Assembly (NCBI RefSeq): GCF_900185715.1
Contig: NZ_FYAS01000043.1
Location: forward strand, 122,671 to 186,670
Direction of reading: 5' to 3'
DNA: 64,000 nucleotides
Source of the DNA: Allobosea sp. CS1GBMeth4
GTDB taxonomy: Bacteria; Pseudomonadota; Alphaproteobacteria; Rhizobiales; Beijerinckiaceae
Shown: positions 42,050 to 51,362 of the stretch, one piece after another
Position numbering within the stretch: the stretch's first letter is position 1
Layout: the number at the start of each line of letters is the position of its first letter
The notes under the pieces: model-generated
The model's database searches: none
Seen by the model: only the letters and a program-made list of their open reading frames with translations
What the model was told of the DNA's origin: nothing
Translations under genes and position numbers: made by a program

Positions 42050-43868
42050 CGGAGGCCTTCCTCGTGGCGGCGGCCGTCGCCGGCCCGGGATGGGACGCAG
42101 CGACGCGGCTCGGCCAGGGGCATGGGCCCGGCCGCAGGGCGAGACGCACGAGCCGGTCGTAGAAGCCGTTGAGCGAAGCGCGCCGGCCGATGCTCACCAC
42201 GCCGGTCGCGGCGAGCTCCTTCTCGAAGATCGACAGGACGAGGCGGCGGTTCTCCTCGTCGATGGTGTCGATCGCCTCGTCCATGATCACCCAGCGCGGC
42301 TCGTGCAGGAGCAGCCGGGCGAAGGCGAAGCGCTGCTGCTCGTCCATGGTGAGTTCACGGTCCCAGCGGCGGGTCTGGTCGAGGAAGGGCGCCAGGTGGC
42401 CGAGGCCGGTCCGACGCAGCGCCACGCGCAGCGCCTCGTCGTCGTGACGCAGCGAGGGCACCGGATAGAGCAGCGCCTCGCGCAGCGAGCCGAGCGGCAG
42501 ATAGGCGCGCTGCGGCAGGAACATCATGCTGTCGCGCGGCGGCAGGCGCAGGCGCCCGCGCCCCCAGGGCCACAGGCCGGCGATGGCCCGGAAGAGCGTG
42601 CTCTTGCCCGAGCGGCGGTCACCGACGATCAGCAGGCGCGTGCCGGCGGGCACGTCGATCTCGGCCGCATCGAGCACGCTGCAGCCCGCGGCCGAGGTCA
42701 CCTCGAGCCCGTCGAAGCCCAGGCCGCCATCCGGATGGTCCTCGATGGCGATACGGTCGAAGCCCTCGCCGACGACGTCGACCGCCGCGAGCGCGTCGCG
42801 GAAGGTCTTGATCCGCAGGAAGGTGGCGTGCCAGTCGGCGATCCGGCCGTAATTGTCGATGAACCAGCGCAGGGCCTGCTGCACCTGCAGGAAGGCCGCC
42901 ACCGCCATCATCAGCCTGCCGAAGGACAGGCTGCCGCCGAAATAGCCCGGCGCCGCCACCAGGACCGGGGCGATGATGGCGAACCAGCCATATCCGGCCG
43001 TGACCCAGGTCAGCCGCGCCGTCCTGCGCACGATGCCCTGCAGGACGGCGACGACGCGGCCGAGCTCCTCGCCCAGCTGCCGGCGCTCCGTGCCCTCGCC
43101 CGCCTGCAGCGAGATCGCGTCGAGATGCTCGTTGACCCGCACCAAGGTGAAGCGGAGCTCCGCCTCGCGGGCATAGCGGTCGGCATTGAGCGCCACCAGC
43201 GGGCGCCCGACGCGCCAGCTGAGCCAGGAGCCGGTGGCGGCATAGACGAGCGCGCACCAGACCATGTAGCCGGGAATGGCGAGGGTCTGGCCGCCGAGGA
43301 CCAGGACCACGTCGCGCGACAGGATCCAGAGCACGCCGACGAAGCTGACGAGCAGCAGCGCGGCTTGCAGCAGGCCGATGCCGAGATCGGCCGAGAGCTC
43401 GCTCAGATGGCGGGCGTCCTCGTGGATCCGCTGGTCGGGATTGACGCCGATCTCGCCGGCGAGCGCGAGATGGACGGCCCGCCGCGGCGCCAGCCAATCG
43501 CCGAGGAGGTTGCGCGTCAGCAGTTCGCGCAGCCTGACCTTCACCGTCTCATGCAGCCAGTTCTGCGCGACGTTGAGGACCAGGAGCCCGCCCGCGATGT
43601 AAAGGAAGACGAGGGTCTGCTGTCCGAAGGCGGCCAGGTCCTTCTGCGCCAGGGCGTCGTAGAAGGGCTGGTTCCAGGCGTTCAGCCGGATCTGCCCGAC
43701 GACCGTGGCGACAATGACGACGAACAGTCCGAGGGCGAGCCAGCCGAGCCTGGCGGCATCCGGCATCGCGCGCAGCGTGTGCACGAACTTGCCGATGCGC
43801 GAGCCCGTCTCCCGGATGCCGGGGATCCAACGGGACGGAAGCGCGGCCGGCTCGCCCATATTGCGCAT
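42039..43868 (-). CDS. SbmA/BacA-like ABC transporter with fused ATPase
   Basis: 609 residues. An N-terminal membrane domain of the ABC_membrane_2 type (about 35-330; LNAWNQPFYDALAQKDLAAF is the SbmA/BacA/YddA motif) is followed by an ATPase (about 385-590): Walker A GDRRSGKST, MMFLPQRAYLPLGSLREALLYP, signature altered to LTMDEQQRFAFARLLL, and Walker B WVIMDEAID. Relatives carry peptides, cobalamin or very long lipids. First gene of the operon ABC-GH144-GH15-groEL; box 60 bp upstream, shared with the divergent GH3 gene. Confidence 0.88.
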   Translation of the reverse strand: MRNMGEPAALPSRWIPGIRETGSRIGKFVHTLRAMPDAARLGWLALGLFVVIVATVVGQIRLNAWNQPFYDALAQKDLAAFGQQTLVFLYIAGGLLVLNVAQNWLHETVKVRLRELLTRNLLGDWLAPRRAVHLALAGEIGVNPDQRIHEDARHLSELSADLGIGLLQAALLLVSFVGVLWILSRDVVLVLGGQTLAIPGYMVWCALVYAATGSWLSWRVGRPLVALNADRYAREAELRFTLVRVNEHLDAISLQAGEGTERRQLGEELGRVVAVLQGIVRRTARLTWVTAGYGWFAIIAPVLVAAPGYFGGSLSFGRLMMAVAAFLQVQQALRWFIDNYGRIADWHATFLRIKTFRDALAAVDVVGEGFDRIAIEDHPDGGLGFDGLEVTSAAGCSVLDAAEIDVPAGTRLLIVGDRRSGKSTLFRAIAGLWPWGRGRLRLPPRDSMMFLPQRAYLPLGSLREALLYPVPSLRHDDEALRVALRRTGLGHLAPFLDQTRRWDRELTMDEQQRFAFARLLLHEPRWVIMDEAIDTIDEENRRLVLSIFEKELAATGVVSIGRRASLNGFYDRLVRLALRPGPCPWPSRVAASHPGPATAAATRKASDAL

Positions 43869-43928
43869 CGTCGACCCCGCTCCTTCTCCCCCCTTTCCGC
43901 AAGCTTAGGAGGTCCGGTCCGCCGTTCT

Positions 43929-43942
43929 TTGATCCAGGTCAT
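43929..43942. promoter_or_regulatory. FNR/FixK-like box between ABC operon and GH3 gene
   Basis: TTGATCCAGGTCAT, one mismatch to TTGA-N6-TCAA. 60 bp before the ABC start and 55 bp before the GH3 start, so it could serve both. Confidence 0.65.
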
Positions 43943-43997
43943 TTCACCCGGCAGCGCCAAGGCAGAAGTTGTCGCAAGAACAGCGAGGCAACGAGTC

Positions 43998-46184
43998 ATG
44001 GCCAGACCTATCGACGCGCTCCTTGCGGCCATGACTTTGGAGGAGAAGATCGGTCAGCTCACCATGACCGAGGGCTCCGGCCACGGCGTTGCCCGCGACG
44101 TGCAGACGGCGATCCGCCAGGGCGGCCTGGGCAGCCTGCTCAACGTCCATCACGCCCCGACGGTGCGCGAGCTGCAGCGCCTCGCGGTCGAGGAGACCCG
44201 GCTCGGCATTCCGCTCGTCTTCGGCCTCGATGTCCTGCACGGCCACAGGACGATCTTCCCGATCCCGCTGGCGGAAGCCGCGGCCTTCGACCCGGCCCTG
44301 TGGGAGAAGACGGCGGCGGCAGCCGCGGCCGAGGCCACGCGCGACGGCATCATGCTCACCTTCGCGCCGATGCTCGACCTCGCGCGCGATCCGCGCTGGG
44401 GCCGCATCGCCGAGAGCCCCGGCGAGGATCCGCTTCTCGGCAGCCGCTTCGCCGCGGCGAAGGTGCGCGGCTTCCAGGGACACGCCTTGTCCGATCCGAT
44501 GCGGCTCGCCGCGACGGCCAAGCATATCGGCGCCTATGGCGCAGTCACGGCCGGGCGCGAATATGCCTCCAGCGACATTTCGGAGCGTTCGCTGCTCGAG
44601 CTGCATCTGCCGGCGTTCAAGGCCGCGGCGGAGGCGGGCGTCGCCGCCGTCATGGCCGCCTTCACCGATATCGCCGGCGTGCCGGCGCACGCCAATGTCG
44701 CGCTGCTGCGGGACAGGCTGCGGCAAGGCTGGGGGTTCGACGGCGTCGTCGTCAGCGACTACGGCGCCATCGCGGAGCTCGTCCCGCACGGCGTCGCCGC
44801 CGACATCGCCGAGGCCGCGGCGCTGGCCCTGAACGCGGGCGTCGACATCGACATGATGGGCGGCGCCTACCGGCGCGGCCTGCCCGCGGCGCTGGCGCGC
44901 GGGCTCGTCGGTGCGGAAGCCGTCGACGCCGCGGTCATGCGCGTCCTGCGCCTGAAGGAGCAGCTCGGCCTGTTCGACGACCCCTATCGCGGCCTGTCGC
45001 GCAGTGCGCCGGCCGATGACGGCCTCGTCCGCGGGCTCGCCCGCGAGGCCGCCCGGCGCTCCATCGTCCTGCTGTCCAATGACGGGGTGCTGCCGCTGCC
45101 GCCGACACTGAGGCGCGTCGCCGTGGTCGGGCCGCTGGCGGCCGCGAACCGGCCGATGCTGGGCCCCTGGGCCGCCCTGGGCGATGCGACCCCGGCCACG
45201 ACCATCGCCGACGGCCTGCGCCGGGCCCTGCCGAGTTGCGCCATCGACGTCGCCATGGGAACCCCGATCGACGGCGCCGACACGAGCGGCATCGCCGACG
45301 CCTGCCGCATCGCCGAGGCGGCCGACATCATCGTGCTCTGCCTCGGCGAGGACGACACGATGAGCGGCGAGGCGGGCAGCCGCGCCCGCCCGGAATTGCC
45401 CGGGGCCCAGCGGACGCTCGCGGAGGTGATGCTCGACCTCGGCAAGCCGGTCGTCGCCCTCCTCACCTCCGGGCGGCCGCTGATCGTGCCGTGGCTGGTG
45501 GAGCGCGCCTCGGCGGTGCTGGCGACATGGTTCCTCGGCCATGAGGCGGGCCATGCCATCGCCGACGTGCTCACCGGCGCCGCCAATCCGAGCGGGCGCC
45601 TGCCGGTGTCCTGGCCGCGCGATGTCGGGCAGGTCCCGATCTTCTATGCCGAGCGCCCGACGGGGCGGCCGGCGGAAGCCGCGAACCGCTTCACCAGCAA
45701 ATATCTCGACCTGCCGGCGACGCCGCAATTCCCCTTCGGACACGGCCTGTCCTACAGCCGCTTCGTGCTGTCGGGGCTGCGCATCTCGGCGGACGAGATC
45801 CGGAGCGGAGACGACGTCGAGGTCGCGGTCGAGGTCGCCAATGACGGCCCGGCCGCCGGCCAGGCGACCATCCTGCTCTTCATCCACGATCCGGTCGCAT
45901 GCGTCGCCCGGCCCAGGCTCGAGCTGAAGGACTTCACCAGGGTCGGCCTGATGCCGGGCGAGCGCGAGAGCGTGAGGTTCAGGCTCGCGAGCGAGACGTT
46001 CATGTTCCCGGGGCGCGACCTCTCGCCGGTGCTGGAGACCGGCGAGATCGAGATTCTCGTCGGAACGAGCGCGGCCCCCGACGGGCTGCTGCGGACGAGC
46101 CTCCGCGTCATTGCCGATCGAGAGGCGGAACCCCGGCGCGGCGCCATTCCCGAACCTCGAACAGAAAGCGGCCCGGGTCGCTAG
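43998..46184 (+). CDS. GH3 beta-glucosidase
   Basis: 728 residues. N-terminal GH3 barrel (about 1-340) with KHIGAYGAVTAGREY and the nucleophile aspartate in GVVVSDYGAI; C-terminal alpha/beta sandwich (about 385-600) and a fibronectin III-like end (about 640-720). No signal peptide, so cytosolic, fit to cut disaccharides such as sophorose to glucose. The 3' end overlaps the converging glucokinase gene by 77 bp. Confidence 0.93.
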   Translation: MARPIDALLAAMTLEEKIGQLTMTEGSGHGVARDVQTAIRQGGLGSLLNVHHAPTVRELQRLAVEETRLGIPLVFGLDVLHGHRTIFPIPLAEAAAFDPALWEKTAAAAAAEATRDGIMLTFAPMLDLARDPRWGRIAESPGEDPLLGSRFAAAKVRGFQGHALSDPMRLAATAKHIGAYGAVTAGREYASSDISERSLLELHLPAFKAAAEAGVAAVMAAFTDIAGVPAHANVALLRDRLRQGWGFDGVVVSDYGAIAELVPHGVAADIAEAAALALNAGVDIDMMGGAYRRGLPAALARGLVGAEAVDAAVMRVLRLKEQLGLFDDPYRGLSRSAPADDGLVRGLAREAARRSIVLLSNDGVLPLPPTLRRVAVVGPLAAANRPMLGPWAALGDATPATTIADGLRRALPSCAIDVAMGTPIDGADTSGIADACRIAEAADIIVLCLGEDDTMSGEAGSRARPELPGAQRTLAEVMLDLGKPVVALLTSGRPLIVPWLVERASAVLATWFLGHEAGHAIADVLTGAANPSGRLPVSWPRDVGQVPIFYAERPTGRPAEAANRFTSKYLDLPATPQFPFGHGLSYSRFVLSGLRISADEIRSGDDVEVAVEVANDGPAAGQATILLFIHDPVACVARPRLELKDFTRVGLMPGERESVRFRLASETFMFPGRDLSPVLETGEIEILVGTSAAPDGLLRTSLRVIADREAEPRRGAIPEPRTESGPGR

Positions 46185-47124
46185 CGAGGCGGCGGAGCCC
46201 GGTCAGGCCCGGCTCCGGATCGACGATCACGGCGGTCGGGATCGTGCGGACGACGTGCTCGAACGGCGCCTTGTGTTCGAAGGCCGCGCGAAAGCCGCCC
46301 TCGGCGAGCACGGGCCTCATGCGCGGCGCGATGCCGCCGGCGATGAAGACGCCGCCCGTCGCCGAGAAGATCAGGGCGAGGTCGCCGGCGAAGCGGCCGA
46401 GCAGGCGCGCGAACAGCCGCAGCGCCGCGGCGGCGGGGTCGTCGCCGCCGGCGAGGCCGCGGGCGACGATCTCCGCCGGCGTCGGCCGCGGCACGTCGTC
46501 GCCGCGGCGGCTCGCCAGGGCCCGATGCAGGCGCATCAGGCCCGGCCCGGAGAGCAGCGCCTCGCTCGTCAGGCGTCCATGGGCCCGCTCGAGCGACGGC
46601 CAGAGCGAGAACTCCTCGGGCTCGCAGGCGCCGAATTCGACATGCCCCGCCTCGGTCGGCAGCACGGCGAGGCGCTCGCCGACCGGCACCAGGGCGGCGG
46701 CGCCGAGCCCTGTGCCGGGGCCGAGCACGAGACGCGCCCCGCCTTGACCCGGAAGAAGCGGCCCGAGCGCCTCGGAGAAGCCCGGCGCCGGATCGGCCAA
46801 CGCCGCCGCCACCGGCACATAGTCGTTCATCAGGACGACGCGGTCGATGGCGAGGTCGCGGCCGATCCGCTCGGCGTCGATGGTCCAGGCGGCGTTGGTG
46901 AGGTGGACGACCGGGGCGCTGACCCGCGTCGCCACCGCCAGCAGTGCCGTGCGCGGCCGCGCCGGGGCCTGCCGCAGGGCCGCCGCGATGGCCGCCGACG
47001 GGTCGGGATGGTCGGCCGTCGGCCGTTTCGCCAGCATGCCGTAGGCGGCGCCGGGCTCGGGGATCAGCGCGAAGCGGGCGTTCGTGCCGCCGATGTCGCC
47101 GATCAGGACGGGAAACTCGATCAT
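46108..47124 (-). CDS. glk: Glucokinase, Glk family
   Basis: 338 residues, slightly longer than E. coli Glk (321). ATP-binding GDIGGTNARFALI at the N-terminus, HLTNAAWTID, LMNDYVPVAAAL, GPGTGLGAAALVPVGE and PTEAGHVEFG are the family motifs. It turns glucose into glucose-6-phosphate and so links the glucan enzymes to central metabolism. It is 104 bp downstream of the CBS-BON gene with no box of its own, so it probably belongs to the pps-CBS-glk operon. Confidence 0.94.
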   Translation of the reverse strand: MIEFPVLIGDIGGTNARFALIPEPGAAYGMLAKRPTADHPDPSAAIAAALRQAPARPRTALLAVATRVSAPVVHLTNAAWTIDAERIGRDLAIDRVVLMNDYVPVAAALADPAPGFSEALGPLLPGQGGARLVLGPGTGLGAAALVPVGERLAVLPTEAGHVEFGACEPEEFSLWPSLERAHGRLTSEALLSGPGLMRLHRALASRRGDDVPRPTPAEIVARGLAGGDDPAAAALRLFARLLGRFAGDLALIFSATGGVFIAGGIAPRMRPVLAEGGFRAAFEHKAPFEHVVRTIPTAVIVDPEPGLTGLRRLASDPGRFLFEVREWRRAGVPPLDRQ

Positions 47125-47228
47125 GTCTGGCGCTCCCGAGCGACAGCCGCCCCCCTGCCGGATCGACACGCGCTCCGCGGGGTGGCCGGCCGGCCCTCAT
47201 CCCGGACTGCGGCCGGCCCGGCCGCATC

Positions 47229-47924
47229 TCAGATCGGCAGATGCGACAGCAGGTTCTCGACGCGGATGCGGTCGACCACCTCCTGGACGCCGGGGACGTT
47301 CTGCGCCGCGATGCGCAGCGCGTCGCGCACGCGCTCGTCGCCGACGAGGCCGTCGAGCTCCACCTTGCCGCCCTTGACGACGACGTCGACAGAGCTCTTC
47401 GAGACCCAGTTCTGCTTGCCGATCTCCTCGAGGATGCGCCGGCGGATGGCGAGATCGTCCGCCGGAACCTCGGCGTCGTCCTCGAGCCGGCGCGCCAGCA
47501 CGCGCAGGAAGTTCGCCCGGCTGACGATGCCGACGACCGCGCCGTCGCGCACGACAGGCAGACGCCGGAAGCCGCGGGCCTCCATCCGCGCCACCACCTC
47601 GGCGATGGGCGTCTCCGGCGCGACGCTTTCCGGATCGTGGGTCATCACGTCGGCGACCTTGCGCCCATGGCTGCGGATATAATCCTCCGCCTGCGCGGCC
47701 GGATCCATCAGGAAGGCGAGCCAGCGCGGCCGCGCCTGCTCGGTCCCGGTCTCGGCGCGCCGCAGCAGATCGCGCTCCGTGACCATGCCGACCAGCCGTC
47801 CGCCGGCGTCGACGACCGGCAATCCGCTGATGCCGTGCTGGAGCATCAGCTGCGCGGCCGTCAGAATCGCCGTGTCCGGGCGCACCGTGGCGGCGCCGAG
47901 GGTCATGATGTCGCCTGCGTTCAT
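47229..47924 (-). CDS. CBS-pair plus BON protein
   Basis: 231 residues. Two CBS domains (about 7-62 and 95-150; MLQHGISGLPVVDAGGRLVGMVTERDLLRRAE and RMEARGFRRLPVVRDGAVVGIVSRANFLR) and a C-terminal BON domain (about 160-230). CBS pairs often bind AMP, ATP or SAM, so it may sense energy state. The start overlaps the PEP synthase stop by 4 bp (coupled). Close paralogue at 51363. Confidence 0.92.
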   Translation of the reverse strand: MNAGDIMTLGAATVRPDTAILTAAQLMLQHGISGLPVVDAGGRLVGMVTERDLLRRAETGTEQARPRWLAFLMDPAAQAEDYIRSHGRKVADVMTHDPESVAPETPIAEVVARMEARGFRRLPVVRDGAVVGIVSRANFLRVLARRLEDDAEVPADDLAIRRRILEEIGKQNWVSKSSVDVVVKGGKVELDGLVGDERVRDALRIAAQNVPGVQEVVDRIRVENLLSHLPI

Positions 47925-50323
47925 GATCGTGTCTCCTGGGTTGGCTTGCGCTCCGCGGCGGCGACGGCCTGCTTGACGGCGACGAAGCTGTCGGGGCTGA
48001 CCGACACCGAATGGATGCCGGCCTCGACGAGAAAGGCCGCGAAGGCCGGATTGTCGCTCGGAGCCTGGCCGCACAGGCCGATCTTGGCCCCGGCGGCGCG
48101 GGCCTCGGCGATGACGCGCGCGATCATCCATTTCACCGCCGCATCCTCCTCGTCGAAGAGAGGCGCGAGTTCGGCCGAGTCGCGATCGACGCCGAGGGTG
48201 AGCTGGGTGAGATCGTTGGAGCCGATCGAGAAGCCGTCGAAGCGGGCGGCGAACTCGCGCGCCAGGATGACGTTCGAGGGGATCTCGCACATCACATAGA
48301 CCTCGAGCCCGTCCTCGCCGCGCTTCAGGCCGTTCTCGGCCATCACGGCGAGCACCTTGTCCGCCTCGGCGGGAGAGCGGCAGAACGGGATCATGACGAC
48401 GACGTTGCGGAAGCCCATCTCGTCGCGCAGCCGCCGGATCGCCCGGCATTCGAGCGCGAAGCCCTCGCGATAGAGCGGCGAATAGTAGCGGGACGCGCCG
48501 CGGAAGCCGATCATCGGATTGTCCTCGCGCGGCTCGAATCCTGCGCCGCCGACGAGCCCGGCATATTCATTGGTCTTGAAGTCGCTCATCCGGACGATGA
48601 CCGGCTTCGGATGCACGCTCGCCGCGAGCCGGGCGAGGCCGCGGGCGAGCTTCTCGACGAAATACTCCGTCCGGTCGGCATAGCCGGCGGTCAGCGCCGC
48701 GATCGTGCGCTTCGCCTCCTCGTCGCGCAGCTCATCGTAGCGCACGAGCGCCATCGGGTGGATGCGGATGGCGTTGCTGACCACGAACTCCATGCGCGCG
48801 AGGCCGACACCGTCGGCCGGCAGGCGCCACCAGCGGAAGGCCGCCGCCGGATTGGCGAGGTTGACCATCACCTGCGTGCGCGTCTGCGGCAGCGCCGAGA
48901 CGTCGAGCGCCTCCTCCTCGACCTCCGCGATCCCGTCATAGACGAAGCCCTCGGCGCCCTCGGCGCAGGACACCGTCACCTCCTGTCCGTCATGCAGCAG
49001 CTCGGTGGCATTGCCCGTGCCGACGATGGCCGGCAGGCCGAGCTCGCGGCTGATGATCGCGGCATGCGAGGTGCGCCCGCCGCGATCGGTGACGATGGCC
49101 GCCGCCTTCCGCATGATCGGCACCCAGTCCGGGTCCGTGGTCGAGGTGACGAGGATCGCGCCGTCGACGAAGCGGCCGATATCCTCAGCCCGTTCGATCA
49201 GGCAGACCCGGCCGGTGACCGCGGCGTCGCCGATGGCGCTCCCCGCGGCGAGCCGGCGCCCCTTGTGCGTGACCCGGTAGGTCCTGGCGCGGGCGGCGCT
49301 GCGCCCGGACTGGACGGTCTCCGGCCGGGCCTGGACGACGAAGATCTCGCCGGTGCCGCCGTCCTTGGCCCATTCGATGTCCATCGGGCAGCCGTAATGG
49401 GCCTCGATCGCCGCGGCCCAGCGCGCCAGGGTCAGGATCTCGGCATCGCTCAGCACGAAGGCGGCACGCTCCGCCTTCGAGGTCGGCACCAGCCGGGTCG
49501 GCGCGTCGCCTGCCGCGTAGATCAGCTTCTGCGCCTTCTCCCCGCGGCTCTTCTCGATGATCGGCGCCAGGGTGGGGTCGCCGAGCAGGGGCTTGAAGAC
49601 CTGGTATTCGTCCGGCACCACGCTGCCCTGCACCACCGTCTCGCCGAGGCCCCAGGCGGCATCGATCAGCACGACCTTGTCGAAGCCGGTCTCGGTGTCG
49701 ATGGTGAACATCACGCCGGCGCTGCCGAGGTCGGAGCGCACCATGCGCTGCACGCCCACGGACAGCGCCACCTTCATGTGGTCGAAGCCCTTGGCCTGCC
49801 GGTAGCTGATGGCGCGATCGGTGAAGAGCGAGGCGTAGCAGCGGCGGCAGGCGTCGAGCAGCGCGGCTTCGCCGCGGATGTTGAGGAAGGTCTCCTGCTG
49901 GCCGGCGAAGCTGGCGTCGGGCAGGTCCTCCGCCGTGGCGCTGGAGCGCACCGCGACATCGAGCTCGCCGCGTCCGGCGCGCTCGCACAGCAGGCGGTAG
50001 GCCTGGGCGATGGCGCCGGCGGTCTCCTCCGGCCAGTCGCCGCGCAGGATCAGGCTGCGGATGGCCTGCCCGGTTTCGGCGAGCGTCGCCTTGCCGGCCT
50101 CGAGGTCGGCGAGGCGCGCGGTGATCGGCCCGACCAGCCCGTTGGCGTCGAGATAGCCCCGATAGGCCTCGGCCGTCGTGGCGAACCCCTCCGGCACCCG
50201 GATGCCCTTGTCGGCGAGCGCCCGCACCATTTCGCCGAGCGACGCGTTCTTGCCGCCGACGCGCGCGATCTCGCCGCGTGACACGGTCTCGAACCAGACG
50301 ACGGGTGACAATCCCTGCGGCAT
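47921..50323 (-). CDS. ppsA: Phosphoenolpyruvate synthase
   Basis: 800 residues from 50323 with ribosome binding site GGGAGGTGGAG. It makes PEP from pyruvate and ATP. N-terminal ATP-grasp domain (GGKNASLGEMVRAL, SSATAEDLPDASFAGQQETFLN), the phosphohistidine in DRGGRTSHAAIISRELGLPAIVG and the C-terminal PEP/pyruvate barrel (GSNDLTQLTLGVDRDS, ending with the catalytic Cys in IGLCGQAPSDNP) are all intact. Box 60 bp upstream. Confidence 0.96.
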   Translation of the reverse strand: MPQGLSPVVWFETVSRGEIARVGGKNASLGEMVRALADKGIRVPEGFATTAEAYRGYLDANGLVGPITARLADLEAGKATLAETGQAIRSLILRGDWPEETAGAIAQAYRLLCERAGRGELDVAVRSSATAEDLPDASFAGQQETFLNIRGEAALLDACRRCYASLFTDRAISYRQAKGFDHMKVALSVGVQRMVRSDLGSAGVMFTIDTETGFDKVVLIDAAWGLGETVVQGSVVPDEYQVFKPLLGDPTLAPIIEKSRGEKAQKLIYAAGDAPTRLVPTSKAERAAFVLSDAEILTLARWAAAIEAHYGCPMDIEWAKDGGTGEIFVVQARPETVQSGRSAARARTYRVTHKGRRLAAGSAIGDAAVTGRVCLIERAEDIGRFVDGAILVTSTTDPDWVPIMRKAAAIVTDRGGRTSHAAIISRELGLPAIVGTGNATELLHDGQEVTVSCAEGAEGFVYDGIAEVEEEALDVSALPQTRTQVMVNLANPAAAFRWWRLPADGVGLARMEFVVSNAIRIHPMALVRYDELRDEEAKRTIAALTAGYADRTEYFVEKLARGLARLAASVHPKPVIVRMSDFKTNEYAGLVGGAGFEPREDNPMIGFRGASRYYSPLYREGFALECRAIRRLRDEMGFRNVVVMIPFCRSPAEADKVLAVMAENGLKRGEDGLEVYVMCEIPSNVILAREFAARFDGFSIGSNDLTQLTLGVDRDSAELAPLFDEEDAAVKWMIARVIAEARAAGAKIGLCGQAPSDNPAFAAFLVEAGIHSVSVSPDSFVAVKQAVAAAERKPTQETRS

Positions 50324-50383
50324 CGCTCCACCTCCCAGAGGCTCCGGCCCCGGCCAGTTTCGGGTTTCGGCCGGCGCAAGACC

Positions 50384-50397
50384 TTGACCATGATCAA
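50384..50397. promoter_or_regulatory. FNR/FixK-like box before PEP synthase
   Basis: TTGACCATGATCAA, exact TTGA-N6-TCAA, 60 bp before the PEP synthase start and directly after the pfkB stop. Confidence 0.75.
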
Positions 50398-51336
50398 TCA
50401 GGCGATGCGCTCGCCCTGCCCGGTCTCGGCGTAGAGGCGCATCACCTCCTCGCGCCCGCACAGGGCGGTGCCGGGCGTTAGCACGGCCGCGGCACCGGCC
50501 GCCACGCCCAGGCGCAAGGCCTCCTCCGGGGTCCAGCCCTGTGCCAGCGCGAAGATCATCGCGCCGAGAAAGCTGTCGCCGGCCCCGACGGCCGAATGAA
50601 CCGGCACGTGCAACGCCGGCATGCGGACGACGCCACCGGCGCTGGCGAGCAGCACCCCCTCGGCGCCGAGCGTGACCGCCACCAGCTCGGCCGCGCCGCT
50701 GCGCACCAGCGCGACGGCGGCCTCGCGAATGCCCCGCTCGTCGAGCTGCCCGCCGACGAAGTGCTCGAGCTCGCCCCGGCTCGGCTTGACGAGAAAGACG
50801 CGCGCGCGCCGCAAGGTGACGGCGAGGCCGTCGCCGGAACTGTCGAGGACGAAGCGCGCCCCGCGCGCGACGGCGGTCTCGGCCATGCGGGCGAGGATAT
50901 CGGGCGGAGCGCCGCGCGGCAGGCTGCCGCTCGCGACCACCCAGGGATTGTCGGCCTCGCGCAGGAAGGCAAGGCAGGGCTCGAGCTCCTCCGGCCCGAC
51001 CATGGGGCCGGCGGCGACGAAGCGATATTCGAGCCCGGTCTTGCGCTCGTGCACCGTGAAGCTGATCCGCGTCGGCTCGGCGATCGGAAAGGACCTGCGG
51101 GGGATACGCGCCTTCTCCAGGAGGTCGTCGAGCAAGGCGCCCGTCGCACCGCCGGCCAGGAAGAGCGCCTCGGCCTCGCCGCCGAGCTCCGTCACGACGC
51201 GGGCGACGTTGATGCCGCCGCCGCCCGGATCGTAGCGCTCGTCCGAGGTCCGCACCTTGTGCGTCGGCCGCACGAGATCGGCCTCGCTGGCGATGTCGAT
51301 CGTGGGATTGAGCGTGATGGTCAGGACCGGAGCCAT
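50398..51336 (-). CDS. pfkB: 6-phosphofructokinase II (PfkB family)
   Basis: 312 residues with ribosome binding site TAGGAGG. Resembles E. coli Pfk-2 along its length: LTLNPTIDIAS, PGGGGINVARVVTELGG, SGSLPRGAPPD, VDSSGDGL-like FVLDSSGDGLAV, LVKPSRGELEHFVG and the catalytic VGAGDSFLGAMIFALAQG. Phosphorylates fructose-6-phosphate; a related 1-phosphofructokinase role is possible. It is 26 bp downstream of the second CBS-BON gene and in the same operon. pfkB is also a core member of the mycobacterial DosR regulon. Confidence 0.93.
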   Translation of the reverse strand: MAPVLTITLNPTIDIASEADLVRPTHKVRTSDERYDPGGGGINVARVVTELGGEAEALFLAGGATGALLDDLLEKARIPRRSFPIAEPTRISFTVHERKTGLEYRFVAAGPMVGPEELEPCLAFLREADNPWVVASGSLPRGAPPDILARMAETAVARGARFVLDSSGDGLAVTLRRARVFLVKPSRGELEHFVGGQLDERGIREAAVALVRSGAAELVAVTLGAEGVLLASAGGVVRMPALHVPVHSAVGAGDSFLGAMIFALAQGWTPEEALRLGVAAGAAAVLTPGTALCGREEVMRLYAETGQGERIA

Positions 51337-51362
51337 GGCGGACCTCCTATCGACGGGCTGCG

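Noticed and set aside
46108..46184. Frameshift or misread stop to explain the 77-bp overlap of GH3 and glk
   Set aside because: Both frames run to their own stops and both C-termini are slightly extended and Arg-rich, so a plain convergent overlap is the simplest reading.
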